Source: Saccharofermentans sp.
Lineage (GTDB): Bacteria; Bacillota; Clostridia; Saccharofermentanales; Saccharofermentanaceae
Assembly: GCA_024403675.1 (NCBI GenBank)
Contig: JAKSRH010000003.1
Location: 1-64,000 of the forward strand
Length of the DNA: 64,000 nt
Direction of reading: 5' to 3'
This document shows positions 52,928 through 61,907 of the stretch, piece after piece. Numbering within the stretch: position 1 is the first letter of the stretch; every line of letters starts with the position of its first letter. A program made the translations under genes and the position numbers. The notes below the pieces were generated by a model. The model saw nothing but the letters and a program-made list of their open reading frames with translations. It made no database searches and was not told the origin of the DNA.

Positions 52928-53482
52928 TTAAATGCAATCCTTCTTATCTGCACGTTTAAATATGAAATTACCAATAAAATCCAAGAAATAAATCGCCTGG
53001 AAAATAAGTGCCCAAACAATACCCTTAGTTGGCTTACGTCTATGCTTAATAAGTCTAGCAATAACATATACAAACATAGGTAAATTCGCAGCGATAAAAT
53101 ACAAATAGGAGACAGTAATTCCAACAATCATGAATCCTGGAGCAAGAACCATAAGAAATGGATTAAAGCAAAGTCCTGCTAGGAAGAACCAAAGGAAAAA
53201 GTTAATAATAAACCATGGGATTAACGCAAGCTTCTCTTTGGTCATAATAGGAATTAATGACTCTTCTACAGTATAAGCCGTCCTCGCAGCCATAACAGAA
53301 TTAACAACACCAAGACAAAGCGGAAAAATAGAACTAATAAAGAAAATAACAAAGATCGTCTTCATTACAACTTCATTTACTTCATAAAACTTAAATGCAA
53401 TATCTGGCAAAATCTGCAAAGCGTAAAACGACCATATCTGAGCAACCGCCAATTTACGTCTTTTTTTCTTTAAACCATCCAT
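52928..53482 (-). CDS. Small integral membrane protein of unknown function
   Basis: This 184-residue protein has a basic N-terminus (KKKRRKL) and four clear hydrophobic segments (about 13-30, 38-62, 85-118 and 120-145), then a basic loop RLIKHRRKPTK and a last amphipathic or membrane segment. No domain is recognised. It follows the MATE gene by 13 bp at the end of the polyamine operon and may help that transporter, but this is only positional inference. Confidence 0.72.
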   Translation of the reverse strand: MDGLKKKRRKLAVAQIWSFYALQILPDIAFKFYEVNEVVMKTIFVIFFISSIFPLCLGVVNSVMAARTAYTVEESLIPIMTKEKLALIPWFIINFFLWFFLAGLCFNPFLMVLAPGFMIVGITVSYLYFIAANLPMFVYVIARLIKHRRKPTKGIVWALIFQAIYFLDFIGNFIFKRADKKDCI

Positions 53483-53495
53483 AAATTCTAATCCC

Positions 53496-54833
53496 TTATC
53501 TAGTTAAATCCTTAAGCCATTTATATCTCTTATAATGGAACAATGTCCATGGTATCTTACCTACTTCATCAAGGCAAGTGCATGCATATACAATAACAGG
53601 ACTCCAACTAAACACAAAAGTGCCAAGAGCCGCCAAAGGCACAGCAAGGCACCACATAGTAACGGCCAGACTATAAAGGTCATACATAGTATCACCACCT
53701 GCAGAAAAGATACCGTTAATCATTATTGTATTAACAGCACGACCAATCATGTATACACCCATAACTACCATAAGACCATAAAGTGTAGTAACCGCTTCTG
53801 GTGTAAGCTTTACGAAATGAACAATAAGAGGTGTAACTGCGAGCATTATTATGGAAGAAGCCGCACCAATAACAAATGCGATAATAACTATCCTGTCACC
53901 ATATTTACGAGCCACATCCAATTTACCAGCGCCTAGCTCGTTACCAATAAGAATTCCTCCACCAACTGCCATACCATCTGTAATACAGCAAACAAGATCT
54001 CTTACTACAGCTACTACAGAATTGGCAGCTGCTGCGTCTGTACCCATATGGCCCATAAAAGCAGTATAAGATGCAAATCCTACACCCCATACAAGACATG
54101 CACCAAGAATTGGGAGCATTACCTTGCAATAATCCTTAAACAAAAGCGGTGTGCTTTCGAAGAACTTCTTAAAATCAGGTCTAATAAAAGTGCTTCTATA
54201 AGATAAAATCACACAGGCTGTAAGCTCAATTACCCTTGTAATCGCAGTAGCAAGTGCAGCGCCTTCTACACTCATAGACTTTCCAAAAATGAAAACTGCA
54301 TTAAGAATAATATTTACAACAACAGCAGAAGAGGACACTGTCGCCGTAAAGCGCTGATGTCCACTTACCTTCATCATAGTAAGATAACTTTGGGAAATGC
54401 CCGTAATCAAATAAGAAAATGCAGATATTTTAAGGTATTTAACACCTATATCTACAAGCACCTGTTCATCTGTGAGGATATGCATAAGACTAGCTGGAAA
54501 GAACTCACAGAGAATAAAAAATGCGATAGAAATAAAGCCACCAAGCTTTAGACAAATATGAAAAATCTTAGTAAGTGTTGCCTTATCACCCTTACCATAA
54601 TACTGCGCTCCAAGAATTGCAGCAGTAGCTACTACACCACCGAGAATCATATTCTGAATAAACTGAACCTGTGTAGCAAGAGTTACAGCAGACATAGCAT
54701 TTTGCTCGATGCTTCCAAGCATCAACGCATCAGCAACAGCTACTAATGCGAGCATTAAGCTCTGAATAGTAGCAGGGATTGCTAGCTGAAGTAACTTATT
54801 ATAAAAACTATTCTGCTTATTTGTATCAGTCAT
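53496..54833 (-). CDS. MATE family transporter within the polyamine operon
   Basis: This 445-residue membrane protein has twelve spans and MATE features in each half (LQLAIPATIQSLMLALVAVADALM split around 14-37; ILGAQYYGKGD; FGYI-like segments; GGILIGNELGAG). Its ATG directly follows the TAA of aguB without a spacer (TAAATG), so it is translated with the polyamine enzymes. Polyamine or agmatine export is therefore an attractive inference; MATE proteins more generally export cationic compounds. It is the most divergent of the three MATE copies here. Confidence 0.9.
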   Translation of the reverse strand: MTDTNKQNSFYNKLLQLAIPATIQSLMLALVAVADALMLGSIEQNAMSAVTLATQVQFIQNMILGGVVATAAILGAQYYGKGDKATLTKIFHICLKLGGFISIAFFILCEFFPASLMHILTDEQVLVDIGVKYLKISAFSYLITGISQSYLTMMKVSGHQRFTATVSSSAVVVNIILNAVFIFGKSMSVEGAALATAITRVIELTACVILSYRSTFIRPDFKKFFESTPLLFKDYCKVMLPILGACLVWGVGFASYTAFMGHMGTDAAAANSVVAVVRDLVCCITDGMAVGGGILIGNELGAGKLDVARKYGDRIVIIAFVIGAASSIIMLAVTPLIVHFVKLTPEAVTTLYGLMVVMGVYMIGRAVNTIMINGIFSAGGDTMYDLYSLAVTMWCLAVPLAALGTFVFSWSPVIVYACTCLDEVGKIPWTLFHYKRYKWLKDLTR

Positions 54834-55709
54834 TTACTTAGTAATTACCTTATATTCTGAAGGGCGACGGTCTCTGAAAAGGCCCCATCCAAGTCTAGCC
54901 TCATTTACTTCATCAAGGTCAAATTCAGCTACAAGAATTTCTTCCTTATCTCTAGATGCATATTCTACTAGAGCACCTCTTTCATCACAAATAAAAGAAG
55001 AACCAAAGAACTTAAGAGAGGATTCCTGACCTCCATTTTCTACAGATGGCTTTACTTCCTCTACCCCAATTCTATTAGCTGCAACCACAGGAACTACATT
55101 AGATCCTGCGTGGCCTCTCATACAAATTCTCCAGTGTTCCATACTATCCACTGTAAGAATAGGCTCAGAACCAATAGCTGTAGGATAAAGTAGGATCTCC
55201 GCACCCTCAATCGCCATACATCTTGCTGTCTCAGGAAACCACTGATCCCAGCAAATTCCTACGCCAACTTTACCGTACTTAGTATCCCACACCTTAAAAC
55301 CAGTATTACCTGGTGTGAAATAAAATTTCTCCTGATAATAGTGATCATCAGGGATGTGTGTCTTACGATAAATGCCCATAACTTCACCGTCAGCATCAAT
55401 CATAGCGATAGTGTTATAGAGAACATTACCATCCTTCTCGTAGAAGCTAATAGGCATTACCACGCTAAGCTCTTTACATGCTCCACGGAAATGATTTACG
55501 GCAGGATTCTCACTAACTGGAGTAGCATAAGCATAGTACTCATAGCATCTTTCCTGACAAAAATAAGGCCTCTCAAAAAGCTCCGGCAAAAGAATGATAT
55601 TTGCGCCTTTAGAAGCAGCCTCGCGAACCATGGAATCTGCTTTAGTAATGTTCTCGTCCACATTTGAAGTCATGGACATCTGAATTGCAGCTACTTTAAC
55701 TTTTCTCAT
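54834..55709 (-). CDS. aguB: N-carbamoylputrescine amidase
   Basis: This 291-residue nitrilase-superfamily enzyme converts N-carbamoylputrescine to putrescine, CO2 and ammonia. The Glu-Lys-Cys triad is visible: Glu43 in LLPELFERP, Lys116 in YRKTHIPD, Cys153 in VGICWDQWFPE. The ERPYFCQ segment and the length fit AguB. Its ATG overlaps the aguA stop by 4 nt, and the MATE gene follows immediately. Confidence 0.95.
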   Translation of the reverse strand: MRKVKVAAIQMSMTSNVDENITKADSMVREAASKGANIILLPELFERPYFCQERCYEYYAYATPVSENPAVNHFRGACKELSVVMPISFYEKDGNVLYNTIAMIDADGEVMGIYRKTHIPDDHYYQEKFYFTPGNTGFKVWDTKYGKVGVGICWDQWFPETARCMAIEGAEILLYPTAIGSEPILTVDSMEHWRICMRGHAGSNVVPVVAANRIGVEEVKPSVENGGQESSLKFFGSSFICDERGALVEYASRDKEEILVAEFDLDEVNEARLGWGLFRDRRPSEYKVITK

Positions 55710-56794
55710 AAAAACCAGTCTCCTTTTAAAGGTACCTGCTGTGTGATGCAGTGAATATTACCGCCTCCGACAATAATGTCACGAGCCTCAATAGGCACAA
55801 TCAAACGGTGTGGGAATAACTCTCCCAATATCTGACAAGCAACGCTGTCATTAGGATCTCTGAATTGAGGAACAAGAACTGTTCCATTACAAATATAAAA
55901 ATTCGCATAAGACGCAGCAAGCTTCTCGCCTACTTCTCTAACGTATTCTCCCTCTTCGAACACAAATCCATCCAAATCTTTCTGTGTAATAACTACAGGA
56001 TTCTTAGGGAGCGGAAGCTTATGAACCTTAAGTGTGCGCCCTCTAGCATCCTTAGTGTTTGTCAGAATCTCATAGTTTTGTACGCACACTTCGTGCTGTG
56101 GGTCAGACTCGTCATCCGTCCATGCCATCACGACTTCACCAGGCTTAACAAAACAGCAGAAATTATCTACATGTTCATTTGTCTCATCACCAAGGATTCC
56201 ATGAGGAAGCCAAATAACCTTAGTAATGCCAAGATTATCACATAGTCTCTTCTCAATATCCTCACGAGTCATATCAGGATTACGACCAGGACTTAAAAGA
56301 CATGCCTCTGTAGTAATCAAAGTTCCATCTCCATCAACATGGATAGAACCACCTTCCAATACAAAATCCTGTTGATCAACTACAGGGTAACGGAATTCCT
56401 TACAAAACTTAGAGGCAAACTTATTATCATCTTCATAGTCTTTATAAAGGCCATCATAATCGCCACCCCAAGCATTAAACTTCCAGTCAATGCCATGAAT
56501 AGAAAAATCATCAGTCTCTTCTACGAAAGTTGGACCAATATCTCTTGCCCATGCATCATCTGTAGGAAGTGCTACAGGTAAAATATTAATGTGATTACCA
56601 AAGATACCACACACCTCGCTATAGTGTGCGTCATCACAGATAAGATATACCTTTTCTGTTTCACTGATACTTGTGGCGATTTCCTTAAATGCTTTCTGAG
56701 CATTTTTGCCACCATAGGTCCATGAACCAGGACGAACAGGCCAGATTAAAATAGTTCCAGCATGTCTTTCGAACTCACCTGGCATTCTTTTCAT
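55706..56794 (-). CDS. aguA: Agmatine deiminase
   Basis: This 362-residue guanidino-modifying enzyme turns agmatine into N-carbamoylputrescine. It has the family motifs WPVRPGSWTYGG near the start, DDAWARDIGPTF, FVLEGGSIHVDGDG and a C-terminal IVGGGNIHCITQQVP containing the catalytic cysteine. It overlaps nspC by 4 nt upstream and aguB by 4 nt downstream, so the two-step agmatine-to-putrescine route is cotranslated. Confidence 0.96.
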   Translation of the reverse strand: MKRMPGEFERHAGTILIWPVRPGSWTYGGKNAQKAFKEIATSISETEKVYLICDDAHYSEVCGIFGNHINILPVALPTDDAWARDIGPTFVEETDDFSIHGIDWKFNAWGGDYDGLYKDYEDDNKFASKFCKEFRYPVVDQQDFVLEGGSIHVDGDGTLITTEACLLSPGRNPDMTREDIEKRLCDNLGITKVIWLPHGILGDETNEHVDNFCCFVKPGEVVMAWTDDESDPQHEVCVQNYEILTNTKDARGRTLKVHKLPLPKNPVVITQKDLDGFVFEEGEYVREVGEKLAASYANFYICNGTVLVPQFRDPNDSVACQILGELFPHRLIVPIEARDIIVGGGNIHCITQQVPLKGDWFL

Positions 56795-57933
56795 GATAAT
56801 CTCCCCTTAAAATCTTCATATCCAAATTCTTTAACAAGCTTAGTGGAACCATCTTCCTCAAGGCAATAAATAGATGGCAAGGCAATTCCATTAAAAGTAT
56901 TGTTCTTTACCATGGAATAAATTGCCATATCCTCAAAGATTAATCTGTCTCCAATATTAAGAGCTTTATCAAAAGAGTAATCTCCGATAATATCTCCAGC
57001 AAGACATGTAAGTGATGAAAGGCGATATTCGTGTGGCTTTTCGCCCCACTTACCTGAATCCTTAAGTGGTGGACGATATGGCATTTCGAGCACATCTGGC
57101 ATGTGGCACGCTGCAGATGCATCAAGGATTGCCACGTCGATTCCGTTACTTACTATATCCATAACTTCAGTAACGAGATAACCTGCATTAAGAGCAATTG
57201 CCTCACCAGGCTCTAAGTAAACTTCAACGCCGTACTTAGCCCTAAACTCCTTAACGATTCTCACCAAAAGGTCACGATCATAGTCATCTCTAGTGATGTG
57301 ATGACCACCACCAAAGTTAACCCATTTCATGCCACTTATAATGTCGCTAAACTTTTCTTCCACACCCTTAAGTGTAGTCTCTAAGTCATCTGAATTCTGC
57401 TCACATAGTGTGTGAAAGTGAATACCTTCCACATCTTTTAACAAGTCAGGATTATCAAGTAAAGCCTTATCAAGATTACTTCTTGTTATACCAAGACGAG
57501 AGCCTGGAGCACATGGGTCATAAATCTCATGATCCTCCTGAGTAGAAATCTCAGGGTTAACTCTAAGACCACAAGAAGTCTTGCCCTTCACCCTAGATGC
57601 ATACTTAACAACCTGTGAAGGAGAATTAAAAATAGTGTGATCACAAATGGATGCAATCTCATCAATTTCACTCTCTTTAAATGCAGGTGCAAACACATGA
57701 TTTTCCTTGCCCATTTCTTCGTGGCCAAGTCTAGCCTCGTAAAGGCCAGAAGCTGTAGTACCAGAAATATAGTTACCAATTAATGGATACACAGCAAACA
57801 TAGAAAATGCCTTCTGTGCAAGCAAAATATGTGCACCAGAACGTTCTTCCACATCCTTTAAAATCTCAAGGTTGTGAATAAGCTTTGCCTTATCAATAAC
57901 ATATGCTGGTGTCTGTATATTATTAAAATCCAT
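56791..57933 (-). CDS. nspC: Carboxynorspermidine/carboxyspermidine decarboxylase
   Basis: This 380-residue fold-III PLP decarboxylase removes the carboxyl group from carboxyspermidine or carboxynorspermidine. The PLP lysine is Lys41 in LLAQKAFSMF, with NFGGGHH (about 168-175) and EPGEAI for phosphate and substrate binding, and DASAACHMPDVLEMPYRP near the second active-site part. It overlaps aguA by 4 nt and follows the matching dehydrogenase by 8 bp. Confidence 0.95.
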   Translation of the reverse strand: MDFNNIQTPAYVIDKAKLIHNLEILKDVEERSGAHILLAQKAFSMFAVYPLIGNYISGTTASGLYEARLGHEEMGKENHVFAPAFKESEIDEIASICDHTIFNSPSQVVKYASRVKGKTSCGLRVNPEISTQEDHEIYDPCAPGSRLGITRSNLDKALLDNPDLLKDVEGIHFHTLCEQNSDDLETTLKGVEEKFSDIISGMKWVNFGGGHHITRDDYDRDLLVRIVKEFRAKYGVEVYLEPGEAIALNAGYLVTEVMDIVSNGIDVAILDASAACHMPDVLEMPYRPPLKDSGKWGEKPHEYRLSSLTCLAGDIIGDYSFDKALNIGDRLIFEDMAIYSMVKNNTFNGIALPSIYCLEEDGSTKLVKEFGYEDFKGRLS

Positions 57934-57941
57934 CTTTATCC

Positions 57942-59201
57942 TCAGTCAACAAGAGTAGGGTTCTCTACTACTACCCATGGGAGACCCCACTTATTAAGTG
58001 CATCCATATATGGATCTGGGTCAAACTCATCTGTAGTAAATACACCTGGCTTCTTCCAGTCACCGTTTAATACCATCATGGCACCAATCATAGCTGGAAC
58101 ACCTGTTGTGTAAGAAATAGCCTGAGACTCTACCTCACGGTAGCACTCCTGGTGATCACAAATGTTGTAGATATAAATGCTTCTCTTCTTACCATCCTTC
58201 ATACCTGTGAAGATACATCCGATGTTTGTCTTACCAACTGTACGTGGACCAAGGGATGCAGGATCTGGAAGAAGTGCCTTAAGGAACTGGATAGGAACAA
58301 TCTGCTGACCGTTAAATTCGATAGCATCAGTTCTAAGAAGACCTACGTTCTCTAGACACTTCATATGTGTAAGATAGCTCTGACCAAATGTCATAAAGAA
58401 ACGAATTCTCTTAACTTCTGGCATGTTACGAGCGAGAGCCTCAATCTCCTCATGGTGGAGAAGATACATATCCTTCATACCAACGCCGTCGAAGTCATAC
58501 TCACGCTTAATGGACATAGCAGGAATCTCTACCCACTTACCATTCTCGAAGTAAGAACCTGGTGCTGATACCTCACGGAGATTAATCTCAGGATTGAAGT
58601 TAGTAGCAAATGGATAGCCGTGATCACCGCCGTTACAGTCGAGAATATCAATTGTCTCGATTGTATCGAAATAGTGTTTCTTAGCATAAGCAGCAAATAC
58701 AGAAGTAACACCTGGGTCAAAACCTGTACCAAGAAGTGCTGTTAAACCAGCTTCCTTAAATCTCTCATCATAAGCCCACTGCCAGGAATAATCAAAGTAA
58801 GCTGTGAAACCAAGTCTCTCACATCTCTCCTCATAAATCTTTCTCCACTCTGGATCCTCTGTATCTTCAGCCTCGTAGTTAGCTGTATCGATATAGTGAA
58901 CACCTGTCTTAAGACATGCGTCCATAATTGTGAGATCCTGATATGGAAGAGCAAGGTTAAGAACTGCATCTGGCTTGTAGTCATTAATTAATGCAACGAG
59001 CTCATCTACATTGTCTGCGTCTACCTTTGCTGTAGAAATCTTTGTAGCAGTCTTATCCTGAAGCTTCTCCTTAAGGGCATCGCACTTGGATACTGTTCTA
59101 CTAGCAATCATAATCTCGTTAAAAACTTCGCTGTTCTGGCAGCACTTGTGAATAGCAACTGAAGCTACGCCACCACATCCAATAATAAGTAATCTGTTCA
59201 T
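57942..59201 (-). CDS. Carboxynorspermidine/carboxyspermidine dehydrogenase (saccharopine dehydrogenase family)
   Basis: This 419-residue NADPH enzyme condenses aspartate semialdehyde with putrescine or diaminopropane to give the carboxy-polyamine. It has an N-terminal Rossmann motif IIGCGGVASVAIHKC (about 6-20), VLNLALPYQD, and DTANYEAEDTEDPEW followed by GTGFDPGVTSVFA. Context with nspC separates it from lysine-pathway saccharopine dehydrogenases. It overlaps speE by 4 nt. Confidence 0.94.
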   Translation of the reverse strand: MNRLLIIGCGGVASVAIHKCCQNSEVFNEIMIASRTVSKCDALKEKLQDKTATKISTAKVDADNVDELVALINDYKPDAVLNLALPYQDLTIMDACLKTGVHYIDTANYEAEDTEDPEWRKIYEERCERLGFTAYFDYSWQWAYDERFKEAGLTALLGTGFDPGVTSVFAAYAKKHYFDTIETIDILDCNGGDHGYPFATNFNPEINLREVSAPGSYFENGKWVEIPAMSIKREYDFDGVGMKDMYLLHHEEIEALARNMPEVKRIRFFMTFGQSYLTHMKCLENVGLLRTDAIEFNGQQIVPIQFLKALLPDPASLGPRTVGKTNIGCIFTGMKDGKKRSIYIYNICDHQECYREVESQAISYTTGVPAMIGAMMVLNGDWKKPGVFTTDEFDPDPYMDALNKWGLPWVVVENPTLVD

Positions 59202-60073
59202 TTTCTTTTTTCCTCCTCTTCCAATAATTCTTCTACGTACTTAGGAAGCATAAACGCTCCTCTATGAAGATTAGTTGTGTAATACCATGTCTTTATGTTT
59301 CTTGCCTTCCACTCATCTGGACGGAAATCCTTAAGTGGATGGTACTTCTTGGATGCAAATCCAAACATCCAGTAACCTGCAGGACATGTAGGGATACTTG
59401 CTTGGTACACCCTACTTATAGGAAAGCACTTATATACCTTACGGTGCATAGATCTAAATGCCTGCTCATCCTCGTCATAGAATGGACTACCATGCTGATA
59501 TACCATGATGCCATCTTCCTTAAGCGCTCTATAGCAACTTCCATAGAACTCTTTTGTGAAAAGGCCCTCTGTATGTCCGAATGGGTCTGTAGAATCATTG
59601 ATAATAAGGTCATACTTGCCTTCGCAACGTCTTAAGTATCTAAGACCATCCATATTCTTAATAGTTACTCTTGGATCATCAAATCCCTTCGCCGTTTCTG
59701 GAAAAAAGTTACGACTTACTTCTACGAACATCTCATCAGGCTCTACTACATCAATAACTTCAATCTCAGGGTAGTCAGTGAGTACGCGAGCAACTCCTCC
59801 GTCACCTCCACCAATAACAAGAACATTCTTAACATTAGGATGAACTGCCATTGGTACATGTACTACCATCTCGTTATAGATAAATTCGTCCGCCTCAGAA
59901 AACACGATTTCGCCGTCTAAGACAATCATCTTGCCGAACTCTTTGGACTTAAAAACATCAATTCGCTGATATTCACTTTCCTGACTAAAAAGATGTTTAT
60001 CAACACGGACTGAAGTCTTTACGTGGTCCGTATCCATTTGGGAAAACCAGATATCTAAACTGTTATCACCCAT
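59198..60073 (-). CDS. speE: Spermidine synthase (aminopropyltransferase)
   Basis: This 291-residue enzyme transfers an aminopropyl group from decarboxylated S-adenosylmethionine to putrescine. Motifs are in order: YQRIDVFKS, VLVIGGGDGGVARVL for the dcSAM site, DVVEPD, and the catalytic-loop NDSTDPFGHTEGLFT. No speD gene (SAM decarboxylase) is in this window. The same operon encodes the alternative carboxyspermidine route, so SpeE may be redundant, use a distant SpeD, or have another acceptor. It starts 3 bp after speA. Confidence 0.94.
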   Translation of the reverse strand: MGDNSLDIWFSQMDTDHVKTSVRVDKHLFSQESEYQRIDVFKSKEFGKMIVLDGEIVFSEADEFIYNEMVVHVPMAVHPNVKNVLVIGGGDGGVARVLTDYPEIEVIDVVEPDEMFVEVSRNFFPETAKGFDDPRVTIKNMDGLRYLRRCEGKYDLIINDSTDPFGHTEGLFTKEFYGSCYRALKEDGIMVYQHGSPFYDEDEQAFRSMHRKVYKCFPISRVYQASIPTCPAGYWMFGFASKKYHPLKDFRPDEWKARNIKTWYYTTNLHRGAFMLPKYVEELLEEEEKRK

Positions 60074-60076
60074 GAC

Positions 60077-61522
60077 TTAGTCCTCCTTTATAACGTTAAT
60101 AAGCTCGACTTCTGGATCAAGAGTTCCCTGCAAAGAACAGCCTCTCTCTCGAGCAAAATTAATATATTCAATAATCTCATCTGTAATCTTCTCACCTGGT
60201 GTAAGAATTGGAATTCCTGGTGGATAACACATAACGATCTCACCACAAATTCTACCTGATGTCTCACCTAGCGGAATCTGTTCCTTAGTAGAGTAGAACG
60301 CTTTTTGCGGAGTCATGAGAACCTCTGGCTGGATAAAGTCGCCACAATAAAGGTCATTACCATCTTTACCAAAGTTACGCTTAATATCCTCAAGTGCTCC
60401 TACAAGACGCTCGATATCCTGAATTCTGTCTCCTATGGAAATATAAGCAAGAATATTTCCGATATCTCCAAATTCAATCTGGATATCGTACTCATCACGA
60501 AGAAGGTCATACACCTCGATACCTGTGAGTCCGATTCCCTGTGTATATACAGAGAGCTTTGTTACGTCATAATTGTAAACACTATCTCCATCAATAAGGT
60601 CCTTACCATAAGCATAGTAACCTCCGATAGCATTAATCTCTGATCTCGCATACTCAGCCATACGGCTTACCTTGGCAAATGACTCACGTCCACGAAGTGC
60701 TAAGTTACGGCGGGAGATATCAAGGCTAGACAGCAAAAGGTAAGATGCAGATGTTGTCTGCGTAAGGTTAATAATCTGTCTAACATACTCACTATCAACA
60801 CCCTCGCCACAAAGAAGAAGTGAACTTTGTGTAAGGCTTCCTCCTGACTTGTGCATTGACACCGCAGCAAGATCACCACCAGCGGCAATACCTGATACTG
60901 GGAGGTCGTCTCCGAAATAAAGATGAGTACCATGAGCCTCATCAACAAGCACCTTCATACCGTGCTCATGAGCAATATCAGCAATCTTCTTAAGATTAGA
61001 ACAAATACCGTAGTAAGTTGGATTGTTAATAAAAACCGCCTTGGCATCAGGATTCTTCTTGATAGCCTTTTCAATCTCACTTACTTCGATTCCCATGGCG
61101 ATACCAATCTTAGGATTAACCTTCGCCTTAACATAAACTGGGATTCCTCCACAAAGGACAAGTGCATTAATAACGCTCTTATGAACGTTACGTGGAAGAA
61201 TAATTTTTTCTCCTGCTTTAATGACAGAAAGAATCATAGTCTGAACAGCACTTGTAGTACCGTTAACCATCATAAAGGCATACTTAGCACCAAAGGCCTC
61301 AGCTGTAAGTTCTTCTGCTTCCTTAATTACAGATACAGGATGTCCAAGATTATCAAGTGGCTTCATGGAATTAACATCTAAGCCTACACACTTCTGTCCA
61401 AGAAGTTCTACTAGCTCAGGGTTACCTCTACCTCTTTTGTGACCTGGAACATCAAAAGGAACTACACGTTGCCTTCTGAAGTGTTCCAAAGCTTCATAAA
61501 TAGGAGCTGATCTCTGATTCAC
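60077..61522 (-). CDS. speA: Arginine decarboxylase (Orn/Lys/Arg decarboxylase family, biosynthetic)
   Basis: This 481-residue fold-I PLP decarboxylase forms agmatine, the substrate of AguA downstream. It has FDVPGHKRGRG near the N-terminus, DEAHGTHLYFG (about 194-204) and PLP Lys225 in SMHKSGGSLTQSS. The short form without the N-terminal wing domain is normal for Gram-positives. The start codon is GTG, supported by a GAGG site 8 nt upstream. Arginine specificity is inferred from the operon, since lysine and ornithine enzymes share the fold. It is the first gene of a six-enzyme polyamine operon. Confidence 0.93.
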   Translation of the reverse strand: MNQRSAPIYEALEHFRRQRVVPFDVPGHKRGRGNPELVELLGQKCVGLDVNSMKPLDNLGHPVSVIKEAEELTAEAFGAKYAFMMVNGTTSAVQTMILSVIKAGEKIILPRNVHKSVINALVLCGGIPVYVKAKVNPKIGIAMGIEVSEIEKAIKKNPDAKAVFINNPTYYGICSNLKKIADIAHEHGMKVLVDEAHGTHLYFGDDLPVSGIAAGGDLAAVSMHKSGGSLTQSSLLLCGEGVDSEYVRQIINLTQTTSASYLLLSSLDISRRNLALRGRESFAKVSRMAEYARSEINAIGGYYAYGKDLIDGDSVYNYDVTKLSVYTQGIGLTGIEVYDLLRDEYDIQIEFGDIGNILAYISIGDRIQDIERLVGALEDIKRNFGKDGNDLYCGDFIQPEVLMTPQKAFYSTKEQIPLGETSGRICGEIVMCYPPGIPILTPGEKITDEIIEYINFARERGCSLQGTLDPEVELINVIKED

Positions 61523-61575
61523 TTTGTGCCTCTACTTTCTATTGGTCATTTATAGTCGGCACACTCAAAATAAAA

Positions 61576-61644
61576 TAGAGCAGACGGCTTACCATCTGCT
61601 CTAGAAAAGTCTACATAAAAACCCAATATGGTTTGTGTTTATGT
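61576..61644 (-). promoter_or_regulatory. Structured 5' leader of speA with terminator-like hairpin
   Basis: On the minus strand, towards speA, a long hairpin (61613-61644, arms ACATAAA...AAACC / GGGTTT...TTATGT) is followed by a second hairpin with a 9-bp stem TAGAGCAGA / TCTGCTCTA (61576-61603) and then TTTTATTTT. The second has terminator form but lies inside the leader, 54 nt before the GTG start. A candidate -10 TATAAT is at 61711-61716. In the remaining part of the 385-bp gene-free gap (61523-61907) I see only AT-rich sequence, a short GTGC/GCAC hairpin (61697-61708) and the promoter of the TIR gene. Confidence 0.6.
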
Positions 61645-61853
61645 GCTCAGAGTTTTGCAACAAATGCTACTCATATTGACCGTTTCACAAGATGATGTGC
61701 CGTGGCACCGATTATAAAGTAATCAACTTATAAAATTTGAGCTTCTAACTCAATCAATAATTCGCTTTGTAAAACATCACTCTGTTTCACTCACTTAGGT
61801 GAAATTATAAATTCTTAAAATAATGATGTCAATTAATAAATACTCACTTTTTG

Positions 61854-61881
61854 TTGACAATCCTATATAATAAAGTAATAC
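61854..61881 (+). promoter_or_regulatory. Promoter of the TIR-domain gene
   Basis: A perfect TTGACA (61854-61859) is followed after 16 bp by TAATAC (61876-61881). A strong GGGGAGGA ribosome binding site precedes the ATG at 61908. Confidence 0.7.
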
Positions 61882-61907
61882 GCGCATGAAGGGGAGGAAT
61901 TAATACC

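Noticed and set aside
60923..61381. 152-residue plus-strand open frame inside speA
   Set aside because: It is the antisense shadow of a conserved decarboxylase, with no family resemblance or initiation signal.
61600..61860. T-box or known riboswitch upstream of speA
   Set aside because: A GGTGCCACGG stretch recalls a T-box core, but the TGGNACCGCG consensus, the specifier hairpin and the correct position before the terminator are missing. No guanidine- or SAM-class core was recognised.
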